Below, piece by piece: positions 60,936-64,000 of a stretch of 64,000 nucleotides of DNA. Below the pieces are notes generated by a model. The model did no database searches. It was not told where the DNA came from and worked only from the letters and a program-made list of their open reading frames with translations. Made by a program: the position numbers and the translations under genes. Numbering within the stretch: the stretch's first letter is position 1; every line of letters starts with the position of its first letter. The DNA comes from Xestospongia muta (taxonomy: Eukaryota > Porifera > Demospongiae > Haplosclerida > Petrosiidae). Location of the stretch: the NCBI GenBank assembly GCA_963693285.1, contig OY848918.1:6205876-6269875 (forward strand), written 5' to 3'.

Positions 60936-63559
60936 AAGCCCACATTTTAATAGTCAGGGAATAAGTAAGGGGCAAATAAAATGGAATTGTAAGAGGAGAG
61001 TTGTGCATGCATCAGAAGGTTATTAACAAGTCACAATTCTATCTGTCTTGACGTCAAGGCTATGACTTTTCATTTGTTTTCTTATGGAATTTTTCTGTCA
61101 TGGAAATCAGTTGTATGGAAGGGAGTTATTTGTAAAGTATTCTAGAGCTAGAATGCATTAGACTTATCAGGTACTTACTTTATTTTCTGTTATCTCTATC
61201 TTGGACATTTTTAGACCCTTTCTCTCATACAGAAATGTAAGTATGTAGAAAGCATTCTGAGGGCCAGCCATTCGAAGCGAGTAGCTCTTGATGGACCAAT
61301 ATTTGTTCAGCCAGTCTTGGTCACTAACAAATGAGTAACTCAGCTCTCTAGTTACTCAAACAGACTGAAGGATGTATACATACTGGTTTTATAGTTCGTT
61401 TTTGCCGGGGTTTTTCTGAGCATGCTCAGTAAGATCACTCATCTGTGTTACTTGACTGTCAAACTGGTTTTACCAGTAACTGCTTAGTAAAAACATTACC
61501 ACAATGATATAGTCTGATAAGTACAATGCAAGATTAGATCAGAAATGAAGTAATCTGATTGGTCAATCAATACTACACTTATACCACCGAACTAACATAC
61601 ATAAAAAATAAACTAATTAGGGACTAGTTTCATTTAGATTTCACTAGGACACCGTACTAACAAGTCACAAACTCAGTATAGCTTAGCCAGCATGGTAAAT
61701 AAACCAAAATTCTCTTTCAAGAAGAAGCAGGAAAATAGTCTGGACACAATTGTAAATCAATATACAAGATACAGGTAATCAATCTGAATTTCTCAATTTC
61801 TCAAATACGACTGTATACTTAGTGCTCTTGTACCATTGTATATTTGAAAATACTTGAGCTTTAATCATAGTTGTGGCTTTCTCATACCCTATCTGAAAAT
61901 CTGAGATTTAAGAGATGATTAAATATTGCTTGGTTTCGTTTCTAAAGTGCTCTAAATGTGATGCAAGATGCAGAAGACGATAGTTCATTTCAGAATGCAT
62001 GGTATCTGTGAAAACATTGGTAAATCCTTTATTTACAGAGTTGTTGTTTGACAAATTAAAGAAACATGAACGATTTACTATGAATTTAGAAACATTGCTT
62101 TAGCCCATAAATCAGCCACAACATGGGTGCTTCTTGGTCCAACTTGAGTGATGATGTAACAACTTGTCCTATGACAACTATGTGTCATAGAGTTAATAAT
62201 GTTAGGTTTGGTTTAGGGTTTAGGTGATGTCATTATATATGATGACATCACTATGTGTCATTTCATTATGATGTCATCATAGTCAAATTACACCAAGAAC
62301 ACCCCACAACATGGACATTATCATAGGGAGGCGAGACTGACAAGTATTGAGATATTCTGATGTCTTTTGGGTGAGATATTCTGTGTTTTCTGCCAATATA
62401 TTTAAAATGGAGAATCTATACTGCTACCACATGTCTGATGCAATGTATGTGTGGGTGTGTATAGTACTATGTGTGGATAGGAAATGTTTATAAATGTTGA
62501 TGTAGGTATATCATCAGTGTGATGTTTAATACTGTGTAGTTATAAGAGAAAAATGTGATGTTTACTCTAAGTAAAATGTGATGTTTATATAGTTAGTTAT
62601 AAGAGTAAACAGCTGACAATTAATGTTGTTTAGGTGACTGCTGCTGCTTGTATTGGAGAGCTAGTGGTAGTAGCTGTTGTACTTGGCTCTGGCTGTGAAT
62701 TCTACACCTACTTATTACAGGTAATCTATTGTGTGTTTGTTATAGATGTTTCTGCTTTTCTGTGCTAGCTATTTATTGTTTTATCTTTTGGTATAGAAAG
62801 TCTCTTGTGTATATATATCTTTTTGTAGTAGATAAATTTCATAAAGTATATAAAAGGAGGCACTTCATCCTTTCACTGTCATGTGTTGTGAGTGCACTAT
62901 TATACTCTGATCATGTAAACTCATAGTTTCGTGGAATTTTATTTTTGATAAGTCATACTGAAACTTATTGTGGTTATTTGGTGTTTTCTCTTCTTAGTCT
63001 GTTTTATTTTTACTAATAAAGGCATTTTTAACAGTTTCTGAATTGAAATTTTGTGCTGAAGCTGGAAAATGCTTGCACAAGAGTTCATTTATATGATATA
63101 GAAATTATGCATGACATCACATCATAGTGGAACGAGAAGTGTACCATTGACTTACCATATAGGATTTTTAGTTTACTGCATTCTATAATAGCTATATATT
63201 GGTCTGGTTTTGATACTAAATTTGTGGAGTTGTGTGACCAATTGTTAATGTAGCTGACAATTGGCCATTTACTCTACACTATAAAAACTGATTGGTTGAT
63301 TTAACCAATATATGGTTATACAGGTTGTATGATACAAAATTGTAGAACTATAAATGATTTTTTAAAAGAATTAAAAACATTTCATTTGATAAGCAATTAA
63401 TTCCGGTCCATAAGACAATAGTAATGAAAACTATATTATGTTTACTTTCAGTTTTTATCATGTAGCTTGTATAATCAAATAAATCAAGCAGTTTTTGTTG
63501 TGTATAGACAAAGTGTATTGGTCAGAGAGAAGTGTTCTGTTAAGTTATATTTTGAGACA
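60936..63559. other. Mostly unannotated; one candidate exon
   Basis: A candidate first exon lies at 61,692-61,774: ATG, 27 codons rich in Lys (MVNKPKFSFKKKQ), then a GTAATC donor. A possible continuation at 61,949-62,006 (ALNVMQDAEDD) has an acceptor and an open frame, but I could not join it to a further exon or stop in phase. Another open segment with splice-like ends lies at 62,634-62,719. No protein family is recognised for any of these. Confidence 0.35.
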
Positions 63560-64000
63560 ATGTCAGTACTACTACTGGCTACTATCTTCTTGTTATGTGT
63601 CAGTGAAGTTATTAGTAACTGTCCACCAGACTCAGGTAAGTGACTCAATATGTAACACATTTGACAATGTACTAGGTATCTACCTGATGTTCAATGGAAC
63701 TTGTTATCCTAATGGCTCATATATCAATCATCTTTACATCACACCAAATACATCATATTATATATCACATCTTCAGTGTGTGTTACCTGATTCTACATTG
63801 TCTGGAGGAGAGTGGGTTAATCCTAATGGACAACCTGTCAACTGTGAACTCAGTACTAACAATAATCCTCTCCGTTGTATTAAATCTAATACTTCAGCTA
63901 ATATCACTGTATACAGACCTGATGCAGATAATTTTAATGAATCTGATTTTGGTGGTAATAACTTTAAGTGTTGTCTACCTAGTAATTGTTCTGATCCTAC
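63560..64000 (+). CDS. Secreted or membrane Cys-rich protein, 3'-partial
   Basis: Exon 1 (63560-63635) encodes MSVLLLATIFLLCVSEVIS, a clear signal peptide, then NCPPDS. Exon 2 opens at 63676 and continues past the window end. The visible extracellular part has about eight cysteines, several N-x-S/T sites and GEWVNPNGQPVNC. It resembles the N-terminal ectodomain of sponge cell-surface proteins with Ig-like or other repeats, but the family cannot be named from this piece. An in-frame start with a signal peptide and a matching phase-1 junction support the model. Confidence 0.7.

Noticed and set aside
62729..62926. 65-codon Phe/Tyr-rich frame
   Set aside because: Composition follows T-rich intron-like DNA, with no recognisable domain.

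Overview
This is animal nuclear DNA: AT-rich, with many short introns (about 50-150 bp, GT-AG), eukaryotic housekeeping genes, and abundant microsatellites, minisatellites and small inverted-repeat transposons. The compact intron-rich genes, and a DEATH/coiled-coil/LRR receptor type that I remember as expanded in demosponges, point to a demosponge similar to Amphimedon. That placement is inference. All exon models were hand-spliced from frame, splice sites and protein family, so single boundaries may be off.

Layout. 0.7-3.9 kb (+): 3' part of a WD40 gene. 3.9-9.8 kb: a desert of satellites, including a palindrome array and a 1.6 kb 35/36-bp minisatellite. 9.8-12.6 kb (-): complete NDUFS2 (complex I 49 kDa subunit), 12 exons. 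13.5-14.2 kb: inverted-repeat element. 14.8-19.7 kb (+): complete DNMT3-type de novo DNA methyltransferase (PWWP-ADD-MTase), 22 exons.

19-38.4 kb is a tandem segmental duplication. The first copy runs from DNMT3 exon 19 through PDCD2-A, a DEATH/LRR receptor A and a DDX10 piece to 29,100. The second starts at 29,101 inside DNMT3 exon 19 and repeats PDCD2-B, receptor B and DDX10. The outer genes (first DNMT3, last DDX10) are complete. The junction fuses a decayed 3'-truncated DDX10 to a 5'-truncated DNMT3. Both PDCD2 copies and both receptors remain open. Receptor A has gained four phase-compatible coiled-coil cassette exons, a fused exon and a 618-bp transposon.

39.5-40.2 kb (+): ATP synthase subunit g. 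40.5-58.8 kb: a kynureninase cluster of six loci: four intact genes (about 472-479 aa, 15 exons), one pseudogene with fused exons 12/13, and one three-exon fragment. The last two intact genes are head to head with 71 bp between start codons. A partial EF-hand gene lies inside the cluster. Several small transposons can be delimited against paralogous empty sites.

58.8-64 kb: repeats, a decayed FLYWCH-type transposon remnant, an orphan candidate exon, and the first two exons of a secreted Cys-rich protein running off the right edge.

Metabolically, NDUFS2 and ATP synthase g belong to oxidative phosphorylation, kynureninase to tryptophan breakdown, DNMT3 to DNA methylation, and DDX10 and PDCD2 to ribosome production. 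I see no evidence that the neighbours form one pathway; apart from the duplicated families they look like ordinary metazoan gene neighbours.
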